A stretch of DNA of 15,887 bases. It comes from Deltaproteobacteria bacterium. Lineage in GTDB: Bacteria; Myxococcota; UBA796; SXON01. The notes beneath the pieces are model-generated. The model worked only from the letters and a program-made list of their open reading frames with translations, made no database searches and had not been told where the DNA came from. Positions within the stretch are counted from its first letter, which is position 1. Every line of letters starts with the position of its first letter. A program made the position numbers and the translations under genes. Shown here piece by piece: positions 1-7,716 of the stretch. Location: contig CANKNP010000084.1 of NCBI GenBank assembly GCA_947483545.1, positions 1-15,887 of the forward strand. The letters run 5' to 3'.

Positions 1-1
1 G

Positions 2-2350
2 GACGAGGACGGATTTGGCGACCCCGCCGTGACCGAGCAGCGGTGCGACGAGGCGGCGGGATGGACCGCGGACGACAGCGACTGCGACGATGGAGAGCCG
101 AGCGTGTACCCGGGCGCCCCCGAGGTCTGCGACGCGGCGGACAACGACTGCGACGCGGCCGTGGACGAGGACGGCGCGACCTACGGGACGGTCTGGTACG
201 CGGACGTGGACGAGGATGGGTACGGGGATCCGGCGGATTCGACCCAGGAGTGTGATGCACCGGAGGGGTACGGGAGCGATGCGACGGACTGCGACGATTC
301 GGACGCCGAGATCTCGCCGGCGGGCACGGAGATCGTCGGAGACGGGGTGGACCAGGATTGTAGCGGAGGAGACGCCCCTGGGTCTGCCTGTGTGGACGGG
401 GAGATCCAGATCTTCGCCGGGATCAACTTCGTGAAGGTCTGTGGGCAGACCTTCGACATGGGCTGTACCCCAGGGGCGGGGACCTGCGGGACGGACGAGG
501 AGGTCCACAGCGTCACCCTCTCCCACGACTACTGGGTCGCGCAGACCGAGACGACCCAAGTCGAGTACACGGCGCTCGTCGGCTACGACCCGTCGGTCGG
601 GGACTGCACGCCGGCGGCCACGGACTGCCCGGTGGACGCGGTCAGTTGGTCCAACGCGGCGATCTATGCCAACGATCTCTCGGCGGAGGAGGGCCTGGCA
701 GCCTGTTATTCCTGCGAGGGGAGCACCTGCACCTCGGTTGCGGATCCCTACGGCTGTGAGGGCTACCGGCTCTTGACCGAGGCGGAGTGGGAGGGCGCGG
801 CCCGGTGTGGCGAGGACCTGGAGTTTGCCGGATCGAGCACCCTCTCCGACGTCGGCTGGTACAACGGGAACAGTGGATACCTCGCGCATCCTGTGGCGAG
901 CCTCGCCCCGAACGCCTGCGGCCTCTACGACATGAGCGGGAACCTCGAAGAATTCGTGAACGACTGGTACGACGTCGGCAGCACCGACGCCGTGACCGAC
1001 CCCGCGGGGCCGGCGACCGGGACCTACCATGTGGTTCGAGGCGGCGGCTGGTTCTACGCTGACTACTACTCCCGTATCGCCCGCCGCCAGGGCTACGACA
1101 TGACGAGCAAGAACGTGATCCTGGGCTTCCGCATCGGGCGCACCGCGCCGCCCGACGCGAACTCGGCGCCATCCACCCCCACAGTCTCCATCTCCCCGTC
1201 CTCCCCCACGGACGGCGACGATCTCGTGTGTGTCGCCTCCTCCACGGATCCCGACGGCGACAGCGTGACCTACAGCTACGCCTGGACAGTGGACGGGGTG
1301 GATGCGGGCGTCATCACGAACACGGTGGACGCTTCGTCCACGAGCGTGGACGAGGTCTGGGGCTGCCTGGTCACTGCGTCCGATGGGACGGATGCGAGCG
1401 GCGAAGCCAGCGCTTCGGTGACGATCACTGACGCCTACGCTTTCACCGACTACACCCACCTCTTCGGCGGCGGCATGGTCCACCTTTCCGCCGGGAGCTT
1501 CACGATGGGCGGGGGCAACGGGGACCCCTCGGATTCCTACACGGACCACACCGTCACGCTCACCCACGCCTTCTGGATCGGCGAGACCGAGGTCACGCAG
1601 GGGCAATGGGCCGCCGGCCTTACACCACGAGCACCCTCGGGGACCTCGACGGCGACGGGCTCGGGGACATGGCGTTCGGGGCGGGTGGGGAGTCCCCCTA
1701 CGGCAAGGCCCACGTCCTGGCTGGTGACACGGGGTGGAGCGGGGCCTACAGCTCGTCGGACGCGACCTGGACCCTCACAGGCACCAGCTACTACTACTTC
1801 GGGTTCTACACTGCCGGGCCGGGGGACATGGACGGGGATGGGTACGACGATCTGGTGCTGGGCTGCAACTCTTGCGGACACTTGGAGTTTTATTCAGGGA
1901 GTTCGGCCGGGCCGGTGTTTGCGGCCGATGGGCAGGAGGGCTCAACAAAGTCACGACGGCCGGGGACCTCGATGGGGACGGCTGGCCCGACCTCCTGGCG
2001 TACGCGACAAACCCCTCGCAGGATGGCTCCTTGGGCGTCTACCTCTTCGCCGGCAGCCCCTCCTGGAACCCCGATCCCATCGCAAGCTGGGTGGGCGTGA
2101 CCGTGGGCGACAACCTCGGCGCCTACGGCCCCCAAACCGTGGACACCAACGGCGACGGCACCCTCGAGCTCCTCCTCTCCGCCCCCGGCGTGGACGGCGC
2201 CGTGTCGGATGTCGGCGCGGTCTACCTGCTGTCGGAGCTGGGGTTCTGATCACCGCCCTCCTCAACGGACTCCGGGCCTTGAACCTGCGTAGGGGCGGCC
2301 GCCCGGGGTCAACGCCGCGAGGGTCCCCAACACGCGGGAAGACATGCTGA
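2..2350 (+). CDS. MopE-type/FGE-like/PKD-like secreted protein, 5' partial and disrupted
   Basis: The frame is open from the first base, so the true start lies outside the window; a GTG at 29 is only an internal codon. Nucleotides 2-380 encode Asp/Cys-rich repeats (DCDD, VYPGAPEVCD, DVDEDGYGDP, DGVDQDCSG) of the putative metal-binding MopE type. Roughly 420-1145 is a complete FGE-sulfatase (SUMF1-like) fold with YRLLTEAEWEGAAR, DMSGNLEEFVNDWYD, VVRGGGWF and GFRIGR. The active-site Cys pair of genuine formylglycine-generating enzymes is absent after the GGGW segment, so no oxidase activity is expected. About 1165-1430 is a PKD/Ig-like domain (STDPDGDSVTYSYAWTVDG). A second FGE-like domain starts at about 1470 (MVHLSAGSFTMGGG) but stops after TEVTQGQW near 1608. 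From there to the stop at 2350 this frame is low-quality Arg/Pro-rich sequence, while real coding continues in other frames. Probably exported or surface-bound. Family calls are firm; function is unknown. Confidence 0.7.
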   Translation, partial: DEDGFGDPAVTEQRCDEAAGWTADDSDCDDGEPSVYPGAPEVCDAADNDCDAAVDEDGATYGTVWYADVDEDGYGDPADSTQECDAPEGYGSDATDCDDSDAEISPAGTEIVGDGVDQDCSGGDAPGSACVDGEIQIFAGINFVKVCGQTFDMGCTPGAGTCGTDEEVHSVTLSHDYWVAQTETTQVEYTALVGYDPSVGDCTPAATDCPVDAVSWSNAAIYANDLSAEEGLAACYSCEGSTCTSVADPYGCEGYRLLTEAEWEGAARCGEDLEFAGSSTLSDVGWYNGNSGYLAHPVASLAPNACGLYDMSGNLEEFVNDWYDVGSTDAVTDPAGPATGTYHVVRGGGWFYADYYSRIARRQGYDMTSKNVILGFRIGRTAPPDANSAPSTPTVSISPSSPTDGDDLVCVASSTDPDGDSVTYSYAWTVDGVDAGVITNTVDASSTSVDEVWGCLVTASDGTDASGEASASVTITDAYAFTDYTHLFGGGMVHLSAGSFTMGGGNGDPSDSYTDHTVTLTHAFWIGETEVTQGQWAAGLTPRAPSGTSTATGSGTWRSGRVGSPPTARPTSWLVTRGGAGPTARRTRPGPSQAPATTTSGSTLPGRGTWTGMGTTIWCWAATLADTWSFIQGVRPGRCLRPMGRRAQQSHDGRGPRWGRLARPPGVRDKPLAGWLLGRLPLRRQPLLEPRSHRKLGGRDRGRQPRRLRPPNRGHQRRRHPRAPPLRPRRGRRRVGCRRGLPAVGAGVLITALLNGLRALNLRRGGRPGSTPRGSPTRGKTC
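1606..2249 (+). pseudogene. FG-GAP repeat segment, frameshifted, lacking its own start
   Basis: Directly after the broken second FGE-like domain, another frame reads FG-GAP/integrin-like calcium-binding repeats: LGDLDGDGLGDMAFGAG, GDMDGDGYDDLVLGC, then, after a further frame change between about 1925 and 1950, AGDLDGDGWPDLLAY and VDTNGDGTLELLLSAPG, ending VYLLSELGF at a TGA (2247-2249). Each DxDGDG loop is a potential Ca2+ site of a beta-propeller blade. Only about four blades are visible, fewer than a full propeller, and there is no signal peptide. The ATG at 1606 lies in the junction and is unlikely to be a real start. Three frames over 650 bases point to a decayed gene or to indel/assembly errors. 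The segment could be the 3' end of the upstream gene or of a separate gene joined by deletion. Confidence 0.6.
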
Positions 2351-2358
2351 ACATTTGA

Positions 2359-2931
2359 GTCCGACTTCGTTGCAAGGCCCGCCTCGCTCGGATACATCCG
2401 TTCAGCCATGAGACGAGCATCCAATTCCAATGCGAGGTGGTGCACGTCTACCAGCGCTCGGTAGAATTCTTCCTCTCACGGCCCGAGTTGGTGGCGCTGG
2501 TGCCGCTGGCCGCCGACTTCCCCGGGCCAGAGGCGACCCGGCATCTTCGCGCCGCCGCCGCCCGACTGGTCGATCCAAGTGATCGGCTCGGCCTCGTCGC
2601 CCTCGCCCACGCCCGGGGGTTGCCGCAGGCTGAAATCGAGAGCATCATTCCAACCAGCGAGGTCTGCATGTCGGATCAATACCCTGAACTCCTGTCGGTC
2701 ATCGCAGCACGCAGCGAAGCGCTCGGCGAGGCGCGCGGCGTCGCGCTCGGCGAGGCGCGCGGCGTCGCGCGCGCCCGGCGAGAAGCCGTCTCCACCTGGC
2801 TCTCGGCGCGGTTCCCAGGCGAACACTGGTCCGAGGCGGAGCTAGCGGCGCTCTGCGTGGTTCCACTCGCCGAGCTGTACGCCGCTCCCTCCGCAGCCGA
2901 GACCAGGGTGCGGGCGAGGCCTGCTTCTTGA
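2359..2931 (+). pseudogene. C-terminal fragment of Rpn/DUF4351-like (PD-(D/E)XK nuclease family) protein
   Basis: An open frame follows a TGA at 2356-2358. The usable start nearest the well-behaved sequence is GTG at 2437 (164 residues, beginning MVHVYQRSVEFFL), but protein-like sequence (SIQFQCEVVHVYQRSVEFFL) already begins before it. The pattern resembles the C-terminal half of recombination-promoting nuclease/putative transposase (Rpn) proteins: a strand ending in a position effect such as VYQRSVEFFLSRPELVALVPLA, a helical LVDPSDRLGLVALAHARG region, a repeated GEARGVALGEARGVARARR stretch, and a closing helix (EHWSEAELAALCVVPLAELYA). The N-terminal nuclease core of about 150-200 residues is missing, so this is probably a 5'-truncated remnant. 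No clear ribosome-binding site precedes 2437. The family call rests on architecture and is moderate; it might be a short functional protein. Confidence 0.5.
2719..2766 (+). repeat. Two perfect 24-bp tandem repeats
   Basis: Unit 1 at 2719-2742 and unit 2 at 2743-2766 are identical. Each encodes ALGEARGV in the Rpn-like frame. Repeat-number variation in this Gly-Glu-Ala-Arg stretch is characteristic of the family's linker region; a third, degenerate copy (ARARR) follows. Confidence 0.9.
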
Positions 2932-3018
2932 TCTACCACTCCGAATGGCCCTCGCCGCGATGCCCAGCGGCGTTCGGCGGCCCGGGGCAAACCCGAGGAA
3001 GGAGGCCCCAAGCCGCCC

Positions 3019-3621
3019 CTACTGCGGCACCGCCTTCACCTTCGCCTTCCCATCTTCGATCATGATCCGGAACTTCACGCTCTCGGTCTGGTAGGTCGAC
3101 TTGATGAGGCGGACCTGCTTGTGCAGGGCCTCGCGCACCGCATCGAACGAGAGCTCGGTCGATTGCCCGCACTTCGCCCTCGCCTCCATGTACTTGTCGA
3201 ACACCATCTTGTACGCCCGCTCCTCCTTCTCCTGCCTCTCCTGGCGCTGGCGCAGCACCTCGATCTGCTCGGCGGACAGCGCCTCGGGGATGACCGTCTT
3301 GGTGGCCGAAAGATCCGCGCGGAACTTCATCTTCGGGTGTGTTCCGCGCTCGATCTGCACGAGGTTCCGCGTCCAGTAGAGCTCCAGGCTTTGGAAGCGC
3401 GCTTTCAACGACTGGAAGCGAAACCGCTGCTGGGCGGCGTTCATCGGGTCCAGCATCAGCTCCCGAATGAAGCGCTTGACCTCCTCTCGCTCCCGTAGCG
3501 GCTCGATTCGCTCGATGCCGGAGAAGTACTTCTCATACTCAATCTTGAGCAGGAACATCTTCTGTTCCACTTCATCCATGACATTGTTCAGGTTCCGGTC
3601 AACCTTCTCTCTGCGTGCCAT
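3019..3621 (-). CDS. Coiled-coil protein, MXAN_5187 C-terminal-domain-like
   Basis: 200 residues, starting at the ATG complementary to 3619-3621 (MARREKVDRNLNNVMDEVEQ) and ending at TAG (3019-3021). The same frame stays open further upstream, but that extension is antisense to the oxidoreductase gene and has shadow-like composition, so I chose this start. The protein is almost entirely charged helix: MFLLKIEYEKYFSGIERIEP, then LREREEVKRFIRELMLDP, AAQQRFRFQSLKARFQSLELYW, a QRQERQEKEERAYKMVFDKYMEA coiled coil, and a C-terminal beta-type tail ending KVKAVPQ. The YEKYFSGIE...RFRFQSL.ARF pattern resembles what I recall of the C-terminal domain of Myxococcus protein MXAN_5187, found widely in Myxococcota with no established biochemical role. 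No signal peptide or membrane segment, so cytosolic. It is transcribed divergently from the oxidoreductase across a 78-bp gap. Confidence 0.8.
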   Translation of the reverse strand: MARREKVDRNLNNVMDEVEQKMFLLKIEYEKYFSGIERIEPLREREEVKRFIRELMLDPMNAAQQRFRFQSLKARFQSLELYWTRNLVQIERGTHPKMKFRADLSATKTVIPEALSAEQIEVLRQRQERQEKEERAYKMVFDKYMEARAKCGQSTELSFDAVREALHKQVRLIKSTYQTESVKFRIMIEDGKAKVKAVPQ

Positions 3622-3660
3622 GCGTGGTGCGCTCCGTTGGAGAGCGTAGCACAGCGCTTT

Positions 3661-3679
3661 GTGGGGGGCTGCGCCCCAC
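3661..3679. repeat. GC-rich inverted repeat in divergent intergenic region
   Basis: GTGGGG pairs with CCCCAC around a short loop, giving a 6-bp stem in the 78-bp gap between the two divergent genes. It sits about 20 bases before the oxidoreductase ATG. It could be a regulator site or a dispersed intergenic hairpin; no poly-T follows, so it is not an obvious terminator. Confidence 0.4.
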
Positions 3680-3699
3680 GGACTCAATAGACCCCGGCC

Positions 3700-5325
3700 A
3701 TGTCTACGCTGCAGCTCCCGACCGCAAAGACCAAGGACCGCGTCAAGACCCCCGTGCCCGACCGCGTGGACGTCGCGATCATCGGCGCGGGCCTGGGCGG
3801 GTTGATGAGCGCCGCGCGGCTGGCCAAACAGGGCTTGAGCGTCGCTTTGTTCGATGGGCACTACGTCGCCGGTGGTTGCTGCACCATGTTTCACCGGGCG
3901 ACGCGCGAGGGCCCGTACCAGTTTGACATCGGGCTGCACTACATCGGCGACTGCGCCCCGGACGGAAAGATCCCCACGCTCTTGCGAGATGTGGGCGTAG
4001 ATCTCGAGTATCTCCGCATGGATGACGACGGCTTCGACACCATCGTGCTCCCCGGCCTGACCTTTCCCATCCCCGCGAACCTGGACCGCTTCCGGGAGCG
4101 CCTCGTGGAGCACTTCCCCAAGGAGAAGCGCGGCATCGACCGGTACACGCGCGTGCTGGGCGAGGTCGGTCACCTGGGCAAGTGGGTCGAGGACAAGCGC
4201 GGAAAGGGCCTCGCCGGCACGCTGGGCACGCTCTGGCAGGTCGCGACCAAGGCCCGCCTGGTGCCGAAGTACCAGAACGCCACGGTGAAGGCGCTGTTGG
4301 ACGACTGCACGCAGGACCCGATGCTCAGGGGCGTGCTCCTGGGGCAGAGCGGCGACTACGGGGTCGCACCCAGCAAGGCCAGCGCGATGCTGCATCTGGG
4401 CTTGCAAGCCCACTATCTGCGGGGCGCGTACTACCCGAAGGGCGGCGGACAGCGCATCGCAGACGAGCTGGCCAGCGTGGTCGAGGCCCATGGCGGGGCG
4501 ATCTGCCTGCGCCGCCAGGTCGAGCAGATCCTCGTCGAGGACGGCCGGGCCGTTGGGCTGCGGCTCGCGGGGGGCGAGGAGGTGCGGGCGGGGGTCGTGA
4601 TCAGCAACGCAGACTTGAAGCGCACGTACACGGAGCTCTTGCCGGCCGCCGCCGTGCCGGCAACCTGGCAGGACCGAAGCCAGAAGTTGGAGATGGGCGC
4701 GGCGATCTTCATCACCTGCTTGGGGGTCAAAGCGGACCTGAGGGCCCACGGCATGGCCGCGAAGAACATCTGGCGGTTCGACACCACCGACCCGGAGGAG
4801 ATCTACGCCGAGGCTGACCGTGGCGAGATCACCGCAAGGTGTGCGTACATCACCAGCGCGTCGCTCAAGGATCCGGACACGCACGGGCACACCCCAGAGG
4901 GGGTGATGGGCGTGGAGGTGATGACGATCGCGCCGGGGAAGCCCGAAGCTTGGGGCGTCGATCCCTCGGAAGTCGCGAGCGGGCACTATCGGAAGCGCGA
5001 GGTCTACGAGGCGAAGAAGCGCGAGGTGGAGGACCGGCTGATCGACCACCTGGAGGCGCAGTTCCCGGGGACCAAGCAGCACATCGTGTTCCGGGAGAGC
5101 GCCACGCCCATCACGCACACCCGGTTCACCCGCGCCTCGGATGGCACCGGGTACGGCCTGGCCGCAACCCCCGCCCAGTTCCTCCAGGGTCGCCCCGGGT
5201 ACCGGGGGCCGATCCCAGGCCTGTACTTTGCGGGCGCGAGCACGCGGGCCGGTCACGGCGTCATGGGCGCGCTCAACAGCGGCAAGCACGCCGCCAACAG
5301 GGTGTTGGAGGATCGGAAGGGGTGA
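3700..5325 (+). CDS. FAD-dependent oxidoreductase, phytoene desaturase/retinol saturase-like
   Basis: 541 residues starting MSTLQLPTAKTKDR. A Rossmann dinucleotide-binding motif GAGLGG lies at residues 29-34 (VDVAIIGAGLGGLMSAARLA), with the acidic end of the second strand at LFDGH and a GG-doublet region (VAGGCCTMF). FDIGLHYIG matches the conserved substrate-side motif of all-trans-retinol 13,14-reductase and related COG1233 proteins. The C-terminal FAD signature GLYFAGASTRAGHGVMGALN is at about 507-526. The length is normal for the family and there is no frameshift. Such enzymes saturate, desaturate or isomerise polyene or isoprenoid lipids; the actual substrate cannot be read from sequence. 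No other carotenoid genes adjoin, which argues against a classic crt cluster, although a GT2 lipid-type glycosyltransferase lies 8 kb away. The Shine-Dalgarno is weak. It is followed after 100 bp by the hydrolase-fold gene in the same direction. Confidence 0.88.
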   Translation: MSTLQLPTAKTKDRVKTPVPDRVDVAIIGAGLGGLMSAARLAKQGLSVALFDGHYVAGGCCTMFHRATREGPYQFDIGLHYIGDCAPDGKIPTLLRDVGVDLEYLRMDDDGFDTIVLPGLTFPIPANLDRFRERLVEHFPKEKRGIDRYTRVLGEVGHLGKWVEDKRGKGLAGTLGTLWQVATKARLVPKYQNATVKALLDDCTQDPMLRGVLLGQSGDYGVAPSKASAMLHLGLQAHYLRGAYYPKGGGQRIADELASVVEAHGGAICLRRQVEQILVEDGRAVGLRLAGGEEVRAGVVISNADLKRTYTELLPAAAVPATWQDRSQKLEMGAAIFITCLGVKADLRAHGMAAKNIWRFDTTDPEEIYAEADRGEITARCAYITSASLKDPDTHGHTPEGVMGVEVMTIAPGKPEAWGVDPSEVASGHYRKREVYEAKKREVEDRLIDHLEAQFPGTKQHIVFRESATPITHTRFTRASDGTGYGLAATPAQFLQGRPGYRGPIPGLYFAGASTRAGHGVMGALNSGKHAANRVLEDRKG

Positions 5326-5425
5326 GCCAGGGGCCAGCCCGGGCGCTGGACAAAGGCACCGCCGCCCAACATTCGGCGAGCGCATGGCCCCGCCCTGGGC
5401 TAGATCGGAGCCGAAGGAGCCCCGC

Positions 5426-6169
5426 ATGACCCTCGTTACGCTCGCCCTGTCGTGGATCCTCGCCGGCCTCGCGCCGTTGGCCCAGGCCGGGACCTCTGCG
5501 TTTCCGACCGCGGCGACAGTCACGAGCGCGGATGGCGTGGTGCTGCAAGCCACCTGGGGACAGCCTGCGAAGGCGAGCACCAACGGCGTGGTTTTCGTGC
5601 ACATGAACGGCCGCTCCAAAGAAGACTGGGCGGGGGTGGCGCAGACCTGCTGGGAGGGCGGGGCCTACGTGCTGACCTTTGATCTGCGCGGCATGGGCGG
5701 CAACATCCCCGCAGGGACCGTGGCGGCCGCGCTCACGCCGGACGACTACCAGAAGATGCTGGGCGACGTGAGGGCGGCCGTGGAGCTCCTCAAGTCCAAG
5801 GGGGTGACCAACGTGGCCCTCGTGGGCGCCGAGCTGGGCGCCAACCTCGTGATCAACGTCGCCGCGGATGATGCAAGCATTGTGGACGTCGTGCTGATCT
5901 CGCCAGGGTTTGACTACAAGGGCATCATCGCGACCGACGCGATCAAGCGCTACGGCGCGCGCCCCATCTACATGGTGGGCGCAGAGGACGACATGTACGG
6001 CCTGCAGTCCATCGCGCGGTTCGATGCCGACGCGACCGGGCCCAAGCAGATCACCGTGTTCCCGAGCGGCGGCAAAGGCACCAAGCTGTTGATCAAGCAG
6101 CCTGAGCTGGAGGGCACGCTCGTCGGCTGGGTCACGACGCATTGGACGGCGACGACGACTGCTCCCTGA
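5426..6169 (+). CDS. Exported alpha/beta-hydrolase-fold protein with degenerate catalytic triad
   Basis: 247 residues. The ATG at 5426 is preceded by GGAG at good spacing, and the product opens with a clear signal peptide (MTLVTLALSWILAGLAPLAQA, predicted cut after Ala21); the frame is open further upstream but without these signs. Fold landmarks are VVFVHMNGRSKEDW (strand 3 and oxyanion region, residues 55-68), FDLRGMGGN (85-93), and VALVGAELGANLVI (130-143), where the nucleophile elbow GxSxG reads GAELG with Glu136 replacing Ser. The acid region is IYMVGAEDDMYG (181-192). The usual His loop reads FPSGGKGTKLL (212-222), with Lys217 where His is expected. It is therefore probably a non-hydrolytic periplasmic or secreted relative, for example a binding or scaffold protein. 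Its stop is 1 nt from the stop of the convergent membrane gene. Confidence 0.8.
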   Translation: MTLVTLALSWILAGLAPLAQAGTSAFPTAATVTSADGVVLQATWGQPAKASTNGVVFVHMNGRSKEDWAGVAQTCWEGGAYVLTFDLRGMGGNIPAGTVAAALTPDDYQKMLGDVRAAVELLKSKGVTNVALVGAELGANLVINVAADDASIVDVVLISPGFDYKGIIATDAIKRYGARPIYMVGAEDDMYGLQSIARFDADATGPKQITVFPSGGKGTKLLIKQPELEGTLVGWVTTHWTATTTAP

Positions 6170-6170
6170 C

Positions 6171-7685
6171 TCAGGGCGCGATCCACACCGCCCCGCCGTC
6201 GTCTCGCCGCACCGGGGGCCCCCAGAGCATCTCCATGTGGGCGACCGACCCGCCGAGCGCCACGAGGATGGTGCCGCGCCGAACCCGGCCGAGGTCTACC
6301 GGCGCAGGCTGATCCGGGTTCGCGAGCAGCCTGCGGCCGTGCGCGCGCTGATCGTAGAACACCTTCTGCGGGTGGATTCCAGGGCCCGTGGCGCCGACGA
6401 CCGCGATGGGGCCCTCCGGAAGGTCGGCCAGGAGCGCGTAGATGGTCGGGCTCCCGCTGGGCGTGCCTGGCAGCGTCAAGGGCCCGGGCGACAGCAGCGC
6501 GGCGTCGGCCAGCATGGCGCCGATGGCCAGGGGGGCGCCGAGGACCGTGAGCTTGGGGAACCGTCGGGCGAGACGGCGCAGCCCCTGGCCGCTGAGCACG
6601 AGCACGCCGATGTGGCCGAGGATCCAGAGCCGCGCGTGGTGGTTGAAGGCGCTGGCGTACGGGAGTCGGTCGAGCGCGAGCGCGACGGGGTTGGGCGTTC
6701 GGAGGGGGTGACCGAGGAAAGAGGGGGACGCCCCCGCGGACCAGGCGGCGATCCCGACCACGGGGATCGCCAGGGGTCCAACCCCGATGCCGGCGAGCGC
6801 GAGCGTGGGGAGGCCGACCCATGTGGGGTGCTCACGCACCAGCGCGTCGCCGAGGGGCAGCTCCCCCGGGGGCAAACCCGGCAGGACGAAGCTGGCAAGA
6901 TCCGCGGCGCGCCAGGGGTTGACAGGCCAAAGCGGCTCCTCGCGGACCGGCGCCCTGCCGGAGCGGTGACCGGGCCCCGCGAGCCGGGTGGAGAACGGCG
7001 CTGCGGCGGGCGCGGCGATGGCGAGCGCGAGGATGGCGGCAACGGCGATCCGCAGCGCTACCCGCCTCGTTTGGGACAATCGGACCAGCGCGATCCCGAC
7101 CGCCGCGAACGCCCCAAGCCACGCGAGGTAGAGCCCGCACCACGCCAGGAGCCCCAGCGCAGCGCCGCCGGCGATGAGGTGGCGCCAGGGTCCTTCGCGC
7201 CCCGTCCCCGCCCAGATCCCGGCGAGCGCGAGCGCGAGCAGGCCCACAGCGCCGTCCTCAGTCAGCCCGCTCCACATCGATCCGCGCCAGATCGGCGCCA
7301 TCGCGAGGCCCAACCCCATCCAAGTCGCGCTCACCCCCAAAGCGCGCCCCAACGCGGCGCCGCCCACCACCGCCAGGGCGATCCACCCCACTACGAGCAC
7401 ATTCCACGCCGACGTCAGGCCCACCACGCGCCCGATCCCCCCAGCGATCCAGGTGGGCAGCGGATCGATCACCGCGCGCGACGATGTCCCGACCGCCATC
7501 TCCGTGCCCCTCGGCCACGCCGGCCACGCCGCGGCCGTGTACGCCTGCACCCAGGCGTGCCCGTACGTCTCGGCGCGCGGCGATCCCACCAGGTCCCCCC
7601 GCGCAATGGCCGGACCCGCCAGGATGGCGGCGAGGAGCAGCCCGAGCGCCGCATCCGACCAGCGGCAGAGCGGGTTCGGGTCCAT
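6171..7685 (-). CDS. Polytopic membrane protein, possible GT-C-type glycosyltransferase
   Basis: 504 residues from the ATG complementary to 7683-7685 (MDPNPLCRWSD). In-frame ATGs at 7718 and 7730 would overlap the divergent gene's start and add a non-hydrophobic leader, so I prefer 7685, which leaves 31 bp between the divergent starts and has AAGG upstream. About nine or ten hydrophobic segments are visible (near residues 12-28, 95-113, 145-160, 168-186, 188-203, 210-229, 290-316, 352-369, 379-398), then a soluble C-terminal part from about 415. A conserved-looking first loop (DLVGSPRAETYGHAWV) and VIDPLPTWI recall large-loop GT-C or YfhO-like membrane proteins that use polyprenyl-phosphate sugars. 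I do not recognise a named family and no catalytic residue can be assigned. Ends TGA at 6171-6173. Confidence 0.75.
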   Translation of the reverse strand: MDPNPLCRWSDAALGLLLAAILAGPAIARGDLVGSPRAETYGHAWVQAYTAAAWPAWPRGTEMAVGTSSRAVIDPLPTWIAGGIGRVVGLTSAWNVLVVGWIALAVVGGAALGRALGVSATWMGLGLAMAPIWRGSMWSGLTEDGAVGLLALALAGIWAGTGREGPWRHLIAGGAALGLLAWCGLYLAWLGAFAAVGIALVRLSQTRRVALRIAVAAILALAIAAPAAAPFSTRLAGPGHRSGRAPVREEPLWPVNPWRAADLASFVLPGLPPGELPLGDALVREHPTWVGLPTLALAGIGVGPLAIPVVGIAAWSAGASPSFLGHPLRTPNPVALALDRLPYASAFNHHARLWILGHIGVLVLSGQGLRRLARRFPKLTVLGAPLAIGAMLADAALLSPGPLTLPGTPSGSPTIYALLADLPEGPIAVVGATGPGIHPQKVFYDQRAHGRRLLANPDQPAPVDLGRVRRGTILVALGGSVAHMEMLWGPPVRRDDGGAVWIAP

Positions 7686-7716
7686 GCCGCGCCTTATCGC
7701 CGGGATACCGGGGTTC

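Noticed and set aside
5334..5349. Stem-loop CCAGC/GCTGG after the oxidoreductase stop as a terminator
   Set aside because: Only a 5-bp stem and no T-tract; such structures occur often by chance at this GC content.
3622..5619. Long minus-strand open frame extending the MXAN_5187-like gene upstream to more than 800 codons
   Set aside because: It is exactly antisense to the well-supported FAD oxidoreductase, rich in Arg/His/Pro/Ala without domains; the true gene starts at 3621.
5273..6142. Minus-strand 289-codon frame opposite the hydrolase-fold gene
   Set aside because: His/Arg/Gly-rich antisense frame; the plus strand has a signal peptide, RBS and fold motifs.
6237..7716. Plus-strand open frames opposite the membrane protein gene
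   Set aside because: Arg/Pro/Gln-rich shadow sequence without hydrophobic or domain patterns; the minus strand carries clear membrane segments.
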